Below are positions 15,828 through 24,457 of a stretch of 64,000 nucleotides of DNA, in pieces (the first letter of the stretch is position 1; every line of letters starts with the position of its first letter). Under the pieces are notes generated by a model. It did no database searches. It saw only the letters and a list, made by a program, of their open reading frames with translations, and was not told the DNA's origin. The stretch is from Microbaculum sp051390635 (GTDB lineage: Bacteria > Pseudomonadota > Alphaproteobacteria > Rhizobiales > Tepidamorphaceae), in contig NZ_JBPODT010000002.1 of the NCBI RefSeq assembly GCF_051390635.1, positions 806,001-870,000 on the forward strand, read 5' to 3'. A program made the position numbers and the translations under genes.

Positions 15828-16721
15828 TCAGCAGGTCTGGCAGACTTCCTTTCGCGCCTTGGCGATCTTGCTCTGCAATTCCTCCAAGCTGACGGCGCCG
15901 GGTATCACGTCTTCGCCGATCACATAGGAGGGCGTGCCGCGCAGGCCGAGCGCTTCGGCAATCTTGTAGTTCTCGGAGATCTGTTCGTCCACCGCCGGGT
16001 CCTTCGCGGCGGCGACAACGGCATCCTTGTCAAGTCCGAGCTTTTCGACCACCGCCAGAGCCTGCTTCTGGCCGATCCCGTCGCCCCCGCCGGGCTGCCC
16101 CATCAGTTCGACGTGGTAGTCGAGATACTTCTCAGGCGCCACCTTGAGGACGCCGAGCGCGATGCGGGCGGCTTCTCCCGACCCTTCGGAAAGCACCGGC
16201 CACTCCTTGAAGACGACCCGCAGGTTCGGGTCGGTCTTCATCAGGTCGATCATGGCGGGAAGCATCCGCTTGCAATAGCCGCAGTTGTAATCGAAGAACT
16301 CGACCAGCGTTACGTCGCCAGTCGGATTTCCGACGACCGGCGAGTCGGGCGAATTGAAGATCGCTTCCCGATTCGCCGCCAGCGCCTCCGTGCGGGCAAC
16401 GGTCTCGTCCTTCTCGCGCTTCGACTCAAGCGCTGCGAGCATCTCCTCGAGGATATCCGGATTCGCGATCAGGTAATCGCGGACCACCGGCCCGAGTGTC
16501 TCGGCGTCGAGCGCAGGTGTTTGCCCCGCGGGCGCCTGGTCGGAGTCGCTGCTGTCCGCCGTATCCTTCGCGAGACCGGCGACCTTCTCGTCGATCATCG
16601 CGGCGACTGCGGCTGCGTCGAGGTCCGGCGCCGGTGCGGGTTTGTCCCGGAAGGCTCCGACCGCCGCAACCACGGCCACGATCAGGGCGAGTGCGGAAAG
16701 AACGATGGGCGTTCTCGTCAT
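15828..16721 (-). CDS. DsbA-family thioredoxin-fold protein (membrane anchored or secreted)
   Basis: A 297-residue periplasmic oxidoreductase. Residues ~5-24 form a hydrophobic signal or anchor, followed by a Pro/Asp-rich linker. A helical ~45-residue segment precedes the thioredoxin fold, which carries C147 and C150 (CGYC) and a cis-Pro loop RGTPSYVIG near 265. The CGYC motif and helical insert are typical of DsbA/BdbD-like thiol oxidases or isomerases. Its substrate is not known. It is 45 bases after the M48 protease gene on the same strand and 176 bases before accB. Confidence 0.88.
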   Translation of the reverse strand: MTRTPIVLSALALIVAVVAAVGAFRDKPAPAPDLDAAAVAAMIDEKVAGLAKDTADSSDSDQAPAGQTPALDAETLGPVVRDYLIANPDILEEMLAALESKREKDETVARTEALAANREAIFNSPDSPVVGNPTGDVTLVEFFDYNCGYCKRMLPAMIDLMKTDPNLRVVFKEWPVLSEGSGEAARIALGVLKVAPEKYLDYHVELMGQPGGGDGIGQKQALAVVEKLGLDKDAVVAAAKDPAVDEQISENYKIAEALGLRGTPSYVIGEDVIPGAVSLEELQSKIAKARKEVCQTC

Positions 16722-16766
16722 GTTGAGTGTCCCGTAGCTTAAAGTCGCAATGTCACGGACCGCTTA

Positions 16767-18191
16767 TCACGACTTCGGCGGCTTGTATGTCAAAATATCG
16801 TCAGCGCGCAGCCAGGCCGGCGATCCGGTCTTCAGCCCCTGTTTCGCGCGCTGCGCGAACCGCTGTGCCATCTCGAAGTCGCCACGCTTGAAATGTTCCT
16901 GTGCCGTGGCGAGCTCCGCCTCGGGCACCCGCCCGGCGCGGCCATAGGCGATGGCGAGATGGCGGTAGCCCGTAACGAAGTCCGGTTCGTCCCGCAGACC
17001 GCTGGTCAGGTTGTTGATTCCCTCGTTCAGCAGGCCCGGATCGTTCGCGGCGACCTGTGCGCCGCCCAGCGAGACCTTGATCAGACCGGGATTGGGGGCC
17101 AGTGCCACGGCCTTCTGGTAGGGCGAGATCGCGTCGCGCGGCTTGCCCGACTTGACCAGGAGATCGCCCTTGAGCTCCCAGAAATACGGGTTGTTCGGCA
17201 TTGCCTTGATCAGCCCGTCCGCGTTTGCGATGGCGGAGCGGTAGTCTCCGGTCCGCATCAGCGAGACGGTGCGGGCGTAATTGGCCGCCAGGCTCTTGTC
17301 CGACTTCGGGTAGCGTCGCGAGACCGTGCCGGGATGTTCGAGGTAGCCCGACAGCTTCGCGCGCACGAGGTCGTGGCGCATTTGCAGTTCCGGGGGATCC
17401 GCGCGGTCGAAGTAGGGGCTTTCGCGTGCCACCCGCTCAAGGGACGAGACGCGGTCTCGTGGCATCGGATGGCTGACGGCGTACGGATCGGCGTACTTCG
17501 CCGATAGCATCGACTGGTCGGCGAGGCTCGCAAAGGTCGTCAGCATGCCTTTCGCCGATTGGCCGGTCGCGTTCAGATAGTTGATCGCGGAGCGGTCGGC
17601 GGCCGCTTCCTCGGTCCGCTGGTAGGCGAGCAGGGAGCGCTGCGCGACATGGGCACCGCCGAGCATCAGGGCGTTGCCCGCCTGCGCCCCCGAACCGAAG
17701 TTCCCGGACGCGGCGCCCGCGCCCATCGCCGCGGCACCGAGCAGCGTGGTCAGGATCGAAATCGCCTGCGCGTTTTGCAGCTGCTGGCGCATGCGGGCCA
17801 GGTGGCCGCCGGCGATATGGCCGGTCTCGTGCGCGAGCACGCCGATAACCTCGTTCGGCGTCTTGGCCTGCATCAACACACCCGAATTGACGAAGATCCG
17901 CCGTCCGTCGGCGACGAACGCGTTGAAGGACGTCGAGCCGACCAGGTAGATGTGCACCGCGGACGCGCCAACCCCCGCCGCCTTCAGGATCGGTGTGGTG
18001 TAATCGCGCAGCAGGTTTTCTATTTCCGCGTCGCGAATGAACCCGATCGATTGCGCGGAGGCGGGGGTAACCGACATCGAAGCGACCGATACGGCAGTCG
18101 CCAGCGCGACCACCGCGTTGGCGTACCGTCTCCCCGCACCCCAGCCGTCGCGCCGTGCGGGTGCCGCGGGTTTCGCCGTCTTTTCAGCCAT
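16767..18191 (-). CDS. M48 family metalloprotease with TPR repeats (BepA-like)
   Basis: A 474-residue periplasmic protein. A signal segment ends near VTPASAQS (residue ~47). The zinc motif HETGH is at 121-125, with a third ligand expected in the EEAAADR segment near 190. The C-terminal ~200 residues are TPR-like helices (for example DAISPYQKAVALAPNPG). E. coli BepA of this architecture degrades or chaperones outer-membrane proteins such as LptD. The frame is open far upstream to 19100, but the start at 18191 gives the signal peptide. It is divergent from the aminotransferase gene and heads a unit with the DsbA-like protein. Confidence 0.9.
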   Translation of the reverse strand: MAEKTAKPAAPARRDGWGAGRRYANAVVALATAVSVASMSVTPASAQSIGFIRDAEIENLLRDYTTPILKAAGVGASAVHIYLVGSTSFNAFVADGRRIFVNSGVLMQAKTPNEVIGVLAHETGHIAGGHLARMRQQLQNAQAISILTTLLGAAAMGAGAASGNFGSGAQAGNALMLGGAHVAQRSLLAYQRTEEAAADRSAINYLNATGQSAKGMLTTFASLADQSMLSAKYADPYAVSHPMPRDRVSSLERVARESPYFDRADPPELQMRHDLVRAKLSGYLEHPGTVSRRYPKSDKSLAANYARTVSLMRTGDYRSAIANADGLIKAMPNNPYFWELKGDLLVKSGKPRDAISPYQKAVALAPNPGLIKVSLGGAQVAANDPGLLNEGINNLTSGLRDEPDFVTGYRHLAIAYGRAGRVPEAELATAQEHFKRGDFEMAQRFAQRAKQGLKTGSPAWLRADDILTYKPPKS

Positions 18192-18392
18192 GGTTGAACG
18201 AAACTCCATGAAAGCGGCGAGGGTAGGGCGGTCGTCGGCCACGGTCAAACCCCGGGCGTCCGGCCCGTGGTCGATCTGCCGCGAATATAGACCCACCGAC
18301 GTCTCTCCGTTACGAAAAGCGCGGCAAATGCGGCGACAGGGTGGCGGAGACACATTCGCCCCGGCCGGGCCCAACGCGGAGAGATGGAGACG

Positions 18393-19592
18393 ATGAGCGA
18401 GAATACCGATAACGAGCGACCTGGGTCCGCGCGCCGCTGGCCGGCATCGTCCCGGCGATCCGAGGTCGCTCCCTTCATCGCCATGGACGTTCTGCGGGAC
18501 GCGAAGGCTTTGGAAACGGACGGACGGCGGATTCTGCATCTGGAAGTCGGCCAACCCGGGGCGCCGACCCCGGAAGGGGTGCGGGTCGCGGTCGATGCCG
18601 CGCTTTCCGAGGGACGCATCGGCTATACCGAGGCGTTGGGCACGACTCCGTTGCGCGAACGTATAGCCAGGCACTACCGCGACGCCTATGGCGTCGACGT
18701 GTCGCCGTCGCGCATCGTCGTGACGACCGGTTCGTCGGCCGCGTTCGTGCTGTCGTTCCTCGCCGCCTTCGATGTCGGTGGCCGGATCGCGCTTCCCGCC
18801 CCCGGCTATCCCGCCTATCGCAACATCATTTCCGCCATGGGGCTGGAGACCGTCTGGCTCGAGACGAACGAGAGGTCGCGTTGGGCGCCGACGGCGGACA
18901 TGCTGGACGAAGCCGCGGCGAGCGGGAGGCTGGACGGCATCCTGGTCGCAAGTCCGGCGAATCCGAGCGGTACGGTCGTCGCGCCCGACCAGATGGAAGC
19001 GCTGATGACGCGGGCCCGCGAGCTCGGCATGTGGTTCGTCTCCGACGAGATCTATCACGGCCTGACCTACGGCGCGCCGTGCGACACCGCGCTCCAGCAC
19101 GATGAAAACGCCATCGTGATCAACAGTTTCTCGAAATACTACTGCATGACCGGCTGGCGGATCGGCTGGATGGTGGTGCCGGAGGCGCTGGTGCGGCCGA
19201 TCGAAAGGCTCGCCCAGAATATCTACATCTCGCCACCCGCGCTGTCCCAGGTCGCCGCGCTCGCCGCGTTCGACTGCACCGAGGAACTGGAGCGCAACAA
19301 GGCGGTCTACGCGAAGAACCGCGAAATCCTGATGGGAGCCCTGCCGGCGCTTGGATTCGACAAGGTGTTGCCGATGGACGGCGCTTTCTACGCCTATGTC
19401 GACGTCGGGCGGTTCACCAACGATTCGGGCGAATTCGCCGACCGGATGCTGCGCGAAGCCGGTGTCGCCACGACCCCCGGGCTCGACTTCGACCCAGTGC
19501 GCGGCAATCGATTTCTGCGAATTTCCTTTGCCGGCCCCACTGCGGAGATAGAGGAGGCAGTCGGCAGTCTCGAGAGGTGGCTGAAGCGCTAG
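18393..19592 (+). CDS. Class I/II pyridoxal-phosphate aminotransferase
   Basis: A 399-residue fold-type I aminotransferase. The PLP lysine is in NSFSKYYCMTGWRIGW (about residue 247); the D-x-x-Y signature SDEIYHGLTYG precedes it and the C-terminal arginine is in FLRISFAG. The N-terminus lacks a signal. Similar to aspartate/alanine-type enzymes of alphaproteobacteria, but substrate cannot be read from sequence. The ATG at 18393 was preferred to 18384 because GGAGAG has better spacing. The stop codon lies in the loop of a strong inverted repeat shared with the convergent rne gene. Confidence 0.88.
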   Translation: MSENTDNERPGSARRWPASSRRSEVAPFIAMDVLRDAKALETDGRRILHLEVGQPGAPTPEGVRVAVDAALSEGRIGYTEALGTTPLRERIARHYRDAYGVDVSPSRIVVTTGSSAAFVLSFLAAFDVGGRIALPAPGYPAYRNIISAMGLETVWLETNERSRWAPTADMLDEAAASGRLDGILVASPANPSGTVVAPDQMEALMTRARELGMWFVSDEIYHGLTYGAPCDTALQHDENAIVINSFSKYYCMTGWRIGWMVVPEALVRPIERLAQNIYISPPALSQVAALAAFDCTEELERNKAVYAKNREILMGALPALGFDKVLPMDGAFYAYVDVGRFTNDSGEFADRMLREAGVATTPGLDFDPVRGNRFLRISFAGPTAEIEEAVGSLERWLKR

Positions 19593-19612
19593 CGGCAGCC
19601 CGCGCTTCAGCC
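19579..19612. terminator. Inverted repeat between aminotransferase and rne (bidirectional terminator-like)
   Basis: GGCTGAAGCGC (19579-19589) is exactly complementary to GCGCTTCAGCC (19602-19612), with a 12-base loop that contains the TAG stop of the plus-strand aminotransferase. Neither side has a T run. Position between convergent genes suggests a terminator or a 3'-end stabiliser for both transcripts. Confidence 0.6.
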
Positions 19613-19623
19613 GCTCCTATCGA

Positions 19624-22299
19624 TCAGTCGCCGAACAGGCTGCGGCGCTGCCACCAGCCCTTGCGCGGCTCGCTCGGTACGGCGCCTTCCGACACCGGTT
19701 CCTTGGGCGGCTCGGGCACTTGCGCCGGCTCAGCCGCCGGCTCGGGCTCCGGCGCCGCTTCTTCGACTACCGGCTCTTCCGGCTGCGTCGGGGGGACGTC
19801 TTCTACGGGCTGTTCAGTCGCCACGGCACTTTCCGCGGCGGCTTCCGCCTCTGCGGCCACTTCAGGTTCACCGGCTACTTCAGGTTCCGCAACCACTTCA
19901 GGTTCCGCAACCACTTCAGGTTCCGCAACCACTTCAGGTTCCACCGGCGCGGCTGCCTTTCGGCGGGAGCGGCGCGGCTTCTTGGGCTTTTCTTCGGCGG
20001 CGGGTTCTTCGGTCGATACCGGTGCCGCTTCAGCAGCCCCGCCGTCGCCGGCTTCCTGAGCCATCACGTCTTCCGGCGCAGCGACGTCTTCCTGAGCCGC
20101 GGTTTCCTGCGGCTCGGATTCCGGTGCGGGGGCTTCAATCTGCGGTGACTCGCTGGCAGCGATCACCCCGTTATCTACAGTTCCCTCGCCGTTTTCCGTT
20201 GTCTCGGTGGCTTCGCCTTCGGACGTGGCCTCAACGGCCTCGCCGCGATGTCGCCTGCCGCCGCGACGGCCGCGCCGCCGCCGCCGTCCGCCGGACGACG
20301 TGCCTTCGCCATCCGCCACCACGACATCCGGCTGTTCGCCAGTGCCGGGAACCACTTCCGTCTCCTCGGACGCCTCGCCGGGACCGGCGTCGGTCTCCGC
20401 CGCCGCGTCGCCACCGCCGCGCCGCCGGCGGCGTCTGCGCCTGCGCCGACCACCGTCCTCGTCGCGCGCCTCACCAGCCTCACGGGATTCCTCGGTGTCC
20501 GTCTCCGCGGCGCTTTCCTCTTCCTCGGGCTCCACCGAGACCGGCCTGACGACCGCTTCCCGTTCGGTGGGACGTGCCGGCTCGCCCTTCTCCAGCTCGA
20601 AGGACGAGGCGCCGACGGTCTCGTCGGCCCCGATCGTGATGATGACGCCGAAGCGCTCCTCCAGTTCGCCCAGGTGAGCGCGCTTGTTGTTAAGCACGTA
20701 GAGGGCGACTTCCGACCGGGTGCGCAGCGTGAGGTCGGTGGGCTTGCCCTTGAGCAGTTCCGTTTCGATCCCGCGGAGCAGGTTCAGGGCCACCGATTCC
20801 ACCGAGCGGATATAGCCCGTGCCCTCGCAGTGCGGGCAGTGCTGCATGGTGGACTCGAGCACACCGGCGCGAATGCGCTGCCGCGACATTTCCAGGAGGC
20901 CGAAATGGCTGATCCGACCGACCTGGATGCGGGCGCGGTCATGGCGCAGCGCGTCCTTGAGACGCCGCTCCACGGACCGGTTGTTGCGCTTCTCCTCCAT
21001 GTCGATGAAGTCGATGACGATGAGGCCGGCGAGATCGCGCAGCCGCAACTGGCGCGCCACCTCGTCGGCGGCTTCCAGGTTCGTCTTCAGCGCGGTGTCC
21101 TCGATATTGTGCTCGCGGGTCGACCGCCCCGAGTTCACATCGATGGAGACCAGTGCCTCTGTCTGGTTGAGGATGATGTAGCCGCCGGACTTGAGCGTCA
21201 CGCGCGGGCTGATCATCGCATCGAGCTGCGCTTCGATCCTGTTCTTGGCGAAGATCGGCTCGTGATCGCGATAGGGCTGGATGTTCTTGGCATGGCTCGG
21301 CATGAGCATGCGCATGAAATCCTTGGCCTCCCGGTAGGCTTCGTCGCCCGCCACGAGAACCTGGTCTATGTCCTTGGTGTAGAGATCGCGGATCGCCCGC
21401 TTCACCAGGCTGCCTTCCTCGTAGACGAGGGTCGGCGCGACGGATTTCAGCGTGAGCTCGCGCACGTTCTCCCAGAGCCTGAGCAGGTACTCGAAGTCGC
21501 GCTTGATCTCCGCCTTGGTGCGCGAGGCGCCCGCGGTGCGCAGGATGACGCCCATCCCCTCCGGTACGTCCAGTTCGCCGACGATGCTCTTGAGCCGCTT
21601 GCGGTCGGAGGCGTTGACGATCTTGCGGGAAATGCCGCCGCCGCGCGCCGTGTTCGGCATCAGCACCGAATATCGGCCGGCGAGCGACAGATACGTGGTC
21701 AGCGCGGCGCCCTTGTTGCCGCGCTCTTCCTTGACGACCTGAACGAGCAGAATCTGCCGCTTCTTGATGACTTCCTGGATTTTATAGGAGCGCCGAGGCC
21801 TGGACTTTCGCGCAGGCACTTCCTCGAGGGCGTCGTCACCGCCGACGGATTCGACGGAGTCGTCTCCCGAACCGGCGACTTCCTCGACAGTGTCGCCGGG
21901 CCTGTCTTCGCTCGACTCCGCATCGTCGTTGGTCTCTGCTTCCGCAGCGGAGGCCGACTCGCCGGACGTCTGTTCGTCCGCATCGTCCTCCGACTCGCCG
22001 AGTGTCTTCTCGTCTTCTTCCTCCGCGGCGAGCAGCGCCTGCCGGTCGGCAAAGGGGATCTGGTAGTAGTCCGGATGGATTTCGCTGAAGGCGAGGAAGC
22101 CGTGCCGGTTGCCGCCGTAATCGATAAAGGCGGCCTGGAGCGAAGGCTCTACGCGGGTGACTTTTGCAAGGTAGATGTTGCCGCGAAGCTGGCGCCGCGC
22201 AGCGGCCTCGAAGTCGAATTCCTCGACCTTTCCTTCGTGCAGAACGACGACCCGGGTTTCCTCCGGATGCGCCGCATCGATAAGCATCTTGGTTGGCAT
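19624..22299 (-). CDS. rne: Ribonuclease E
   Basis: An 891-residue endoribonuclease E/G that organises mRNA decay and rRNA/tRNA processing. An N-terminal S1 domain (KVTRVEPSLQAAFIDYG) is followed by an acidic insertion of about 100 residues (~95-170) typical of alphaproteobacterial RNase E. The catalytic core shows INSGRSTREHNIEDTA-like and DFIDMEEKRNN motifs, and the zinc-link is CPHCEGTG. From about residue 590 the tail is disordered, with Arg-rich blocks (DGGRRRRRRRRRRGGG), acidic stretches, and a tandem EPEVVA repeat; such tails bind RNA and degradosome partners. The start at 22299 (MPTKMLIDAAHPEE) is the family start, preferred over 22320. Confidence 0.95.
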   Translation of the reverse strand: MPTKMLIDAAHPEETRVVVLHEGKVEEFDFEAAARRQLRGNIYLAKVTRVEPSLQAAFIDYGGNRHGFLAFSEIHPDYYQIPFADRQALLAAEEEDEKTLGESEDDADEQTSGESASAAEAETNDDAESSEDRPGDTVEEVAGSGDDSVESVGGDDALEEVPARKSRPRRSYKIQEVIKKRQILLVQVVKEERGNKGAALTTYLSLAGRYSVLMPNTARGGGISRKIVNASDRKRLKSIVGELDVPEGMGVILRTAGASRTKAEIKRDFEYLLRLWENVRELTLKSVAPTLVYEEGSLVKRAIRDLYTKDIDQVLVAGDEAYREAKDFMRMLMPSHAKNIQPYRDHEPIFAKNRIEAQLDAMISPRVTLKSGGYIILNQTEALVSIDVNSGRSTREHNIEDTALKTNLEAADEVARQLRLRDLAGLIVIDFIDMEEKRNNRSVERRLKDALRHDRARIQVGRISHFGLLEMSRQRIRAGVLESTMQHCPHCEGTGYIRSVESVALNLLRGIETELLKGKPTDLTLRTRSEVALYVLNNKRAHLGELEERFGVIITIGADETVGASSFELEKGEPARPTEREAVVRPVSVEPEEEESAAETDTEESREAGEARDEDGGRRRRRRRRRRGGGDAAAETDAGPGEASEETEVVPGTGEQPDVVVADGEGTSSGGRRRRRGRRGGRRHRGEAVEATSEGEATETTENGEGTVDNGVIAASESPQIEAPAPESEPQETAAQEDVAAPEDVMAQEAGDGGAAEAAPVSTEEPAAEEKPKKPRRSRRKAAAPVEPEVVAEPEVVAEPEVVAEPEVAGEPEVAAEAEAAAESAVATEQPVEDVPPTQPEEPVVEEAAPEPEPAAEPAQVPEPPKEPVSEGAVPSEPRKGWWQRRSLFGD
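19881..19934. repeat. Three perfect 18-bp tandem repeats in the RNase E tail
   Basis: The unit CAGGTTCCGCAACCACTT occurs three times without mismatch (19881-19898, 19899-19916, 19917-19934), flanked by one degenerate copy on each side. On the minus strand it encodes EVVAEP-type hexapeptides, keeping the rne frame. Such a perfect array is prone to copy-number change by replication slippage. Confidence 0.9.
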
Positions 22300-22818
22300 G
22301 TTCTCAACTCTGAATCGCAAGAATCCACGCGCGCCATCGCCGCCATCCTTGACGGGGCAGGCGGGCGCGCCGGATCTGCTGGGTGTGTTCCCGGCCCAGG
22401 GGCCTGTAGGGAATCGGGGAAGCGGATGATGCGGCTTCGGGCCTTTCCGACCGGCTCAAAACGCAGTGCGCCCTGAGACGCATTGCTGGCCGGCGGCTCT
22501 CCAAAACCATACATCCGTAACGCTCACTTTCCTGCCGGCGGGGCCGGCGGAGGGTCAGAAATCGGGCGAAACGAACTGTTCGATCCCGCCCTGTGCTGCC
22601 GCGAACTGGGTGCGCGGCGGTTGATTCGACCTCTGGCTTGTGAAGGAGCGCGGTTTCAACGGGACGTCCCTGATTCGGCGAAAATGCCCAGGTTGTCCGG
22701 CGGAACCTTCGGTCCTCTGCGGCCTGTCTCAGGGGGCCGCCTTGCGCTCAAGGCCAGAGACGCGAATTCGAAACCTGCCCGTTATTAATGCGTCGGCGTC
22801 CATCTTTGCAAGAGTTGT
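22300..22818. other. Leader/promoter region between rne and the amidase gene
   Basis: About 520 bases without a supportable gene. The proximal ~220 bases next to rne would be its 5' leader; RNase E genes are often autoregulated through a long leader, but I see no recognised element. Several short ORFs here have no ribosome site or family signature. GC-rich dyads (for example GCCGGCGGGGCCGGC around 22535) are present. Confidence 0.45.
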
Positions 22819-22835
22819 GTTGTGGAGGCCACAAC
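22819..22835. promoter_or_regulatory. Perfect inverted repeat upstream of the amidase gene
   Basis: GTTGTGG-AGG-CCACAAC is a 7-bp perfect dyad with a 3-base centre, 71 bases before the amidase ATG and about 50 bases before a TATAAT. It could be an operator; no T run follows, so a terminator is less likely. Confidence 0.4.
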
Positions 22836-22882
22836 GGCTGATTATTCGATTCCACCTGTCAATATCCGATTAACCCTGCGCC

Positions 22883-22888
22883 TATAAT
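22883..22888 (+). promoter_or_regulatory. Candidate -10 element of the amidase gene
   Basis: TATAAT occurs 18 bases before the ATG at 22907 in a locally AT-rich stretch. The best upstream match to a -35 (TGTCAA, 22858-22863) is poor and 19 bases away, so the promoter is weak or activator dependent, or the true start of the protein is further downstream. Confidence 0.35.
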
Positions 22889-22906
22889 CCTGAAAACGAG
22901 TCATCG

Positions 22907-24232
22907 ATGGTGACACCACCGTTGGGCAGGTGCTGGGGTCGCTGGCAGGTGTTCAAAACCGTTGCAATCAAAGGGTTTTTCCTTTCCTTCGTTCTCTCGA
23001 TCGGGGTCACTGCGGCATGCGTTGCCGTAGCGGAAGAGGCCGCCGGCGGCTTAGGCGCCGCGGATAGCCGGGAGTCCGAGGTCGGATTGCCCGTCGTCGC
23101 TTTGGGCTCGCGGCTGGCCGGCGACGAGAAGCGCACGCGTTTCGTCGTCGATGTCGATCGCAACGTCGATTTTGGTGTGTTCGCGTTGGCCGATCCCTAT
23201 CGGATTGTCATCGATCTGCCGGAGACGGCGTTCCAGTTCGAGAGGGGAGAAGGCGCGAAGGGCCGAGGCCTTGTCAGCGCCTACCGCTATGGACTGATCG
23301 GCCCGGGCAAGTCGCGAATCGTGCTCGACGCCAGCGGGCCGGTGAAGGTCGACAAGGCCTTCGTCGTCGACGGGGTCGACGACCAGCCGGTTCGCGTCGT
23401 CGTCGACCTGTTGTCGACGTCGCGCGAGGATTTCATGGCCGCGCTGGCGCTTCAGAAGCCCAGGACCGCGGCAACCCTCAAAACCCGGTCCATGCCGGGG
23501 CACGAGGCGGTCCGGCCGGGCGGCGGGCATGAGGGGCGCGATATCGTTGTCGTCATCGATCCGGGGCACGGCGGCATCGACCCGGGCGCCAAGAGTCGCA
23601 AGGGGACGCTGGAAAAGGACGTGGTCCTCGAATTCTCCAGGCGCCTTCGGGCTGCGTTGGAGAAATCCGGTCGTTTCACCGTCAAGCTCACCCGCGATGA
23701 CGACGTGTTCATTCCGCTTGGGAAACGGGTCAATTTCGCCCGCGAAGCCAAGGCATCGCTGCTGATCTCGGTTCACGCCGATTCCGTGCGCGTCGGCAAT
23801 GTCAGCGGTGCGACGGTCTACACCCTCTCCGAACGTGCGTCCGACAGCGTCGCCGCGGCGCTCGCCGAGCAGGAAAACCGTTCCGACGTCATTGCTGGCG
23901 TGGATCTGACGGGCGAATCCGATGCCGTCGCCGACATCCTGATTGATCTCGTGCAGCGCGAGACCAAGAACTACGCGGTTTTCTTCGCCCGCACGCTGGT
24001 CGGTGAACTGAAACGCAGCACAGGCGTGGTGAAGAATCCGCACCGGTCCGCGGGCTTCCGGGTGCTAAAGGCGCATGATGTGCCTTCGGTTCTCCTGGAA
24101 CTCGGGTATTTGACCAATCCGAACGACGAGAAGCATCTGGTCGACGCGGAATGGCAGGAAACGATCGCCGATACAGTTTCCGATGCGGTTTCGGAATATT
24201 TTGGTGAACGACACGCGCGCGCCCCGTTCTGA
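22907..24232 (+). CDS. amiC: N-acetylmuramoyl-L-alanine amidase with AMIN domain
   Basis: A 441-residue periplasmic amidase that cleaves the bond between MurNAc and the stem peptide, mainly during cell separation. A signal segment (hydrophobic GFFLSFVLSIGVTAACVAV, ~residues 23-42) is followed by an AMIN domain (about 65-165, peptidoglycan or envelope targeting). An Amidase_3 catalytic domain (from ~215) has the zinc histidine in VIDPGHGGIDPG, then SLLISVHADS and a C-terminal LLELGYLTNPNDE with the catalytic glutamate. The long n-region before the signal segment leaves the exact start uncertain. It lies upstream of PBP1A in the conserved rne-amiC-mrcA-prfB order. Confidence 0.93.
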   Translation: MVTPPLGRCWGRWQVFKTVAIKGFFLSFVLSIGVTAACVAVAEEAAGGLGAADSRESEVGLPVVALGSRLAGDEKRTRFVVDVDRNVDFGVFALADPYRIVIDLPETAFQFERGEGAKGRGLVSAYRYGLIGPGKSRIVLDASGPVKVDKAFVVDGVDDQPVRVVVDLLSTSREDFMAALALQKPRTAATLKTRSMPGHEAVRPGGGHEGRDIVVVIDPGHGGIDPGAKSRKGTLEKDVVLEFSRRLRAALEKSGRFTVKLTRDDDVFIPLGKRVNFAREAKASLLISVHADSVRVGNVSGATVYTLSERASDSVAAALAEQENRSDVIAGVDLTGESDAVADILIDLVQRETKNYAVFFARTLVGELKRSTGVVKNPHRSAGFRVLKAHDVPSVLLELGYLTNPNDEKHLVDAEWQETIADTVSDAVSEYFGERHARAPF

Positions 24233-24457
24233 CGCCCGTTCTGACGATTGGCGCGCCGTCGGATCACAATTTCGTCATTTCCGTCCCGTTCAACGGTCAA
24301 ATGGCGATTTGATCGATCGAACGGTTCGGGGTATGAGCATGGCGAGGATTGCCGCGCATGCGGGGGCGACGCGGAGAACCCTGGCTGGGAGACCCCCGGC
24401 TGACGGCCCGTGGCGCGGGAGCCGTCCGGACGCAAGCGATACTCGGCGGTAGCCTGG

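Noticed and set aside
18192..19100. N-terminal extension of the M48 protease frame
   Set aside because: Would cover the divergent aminotransferase and hide the signal peptide; start set at 18191.
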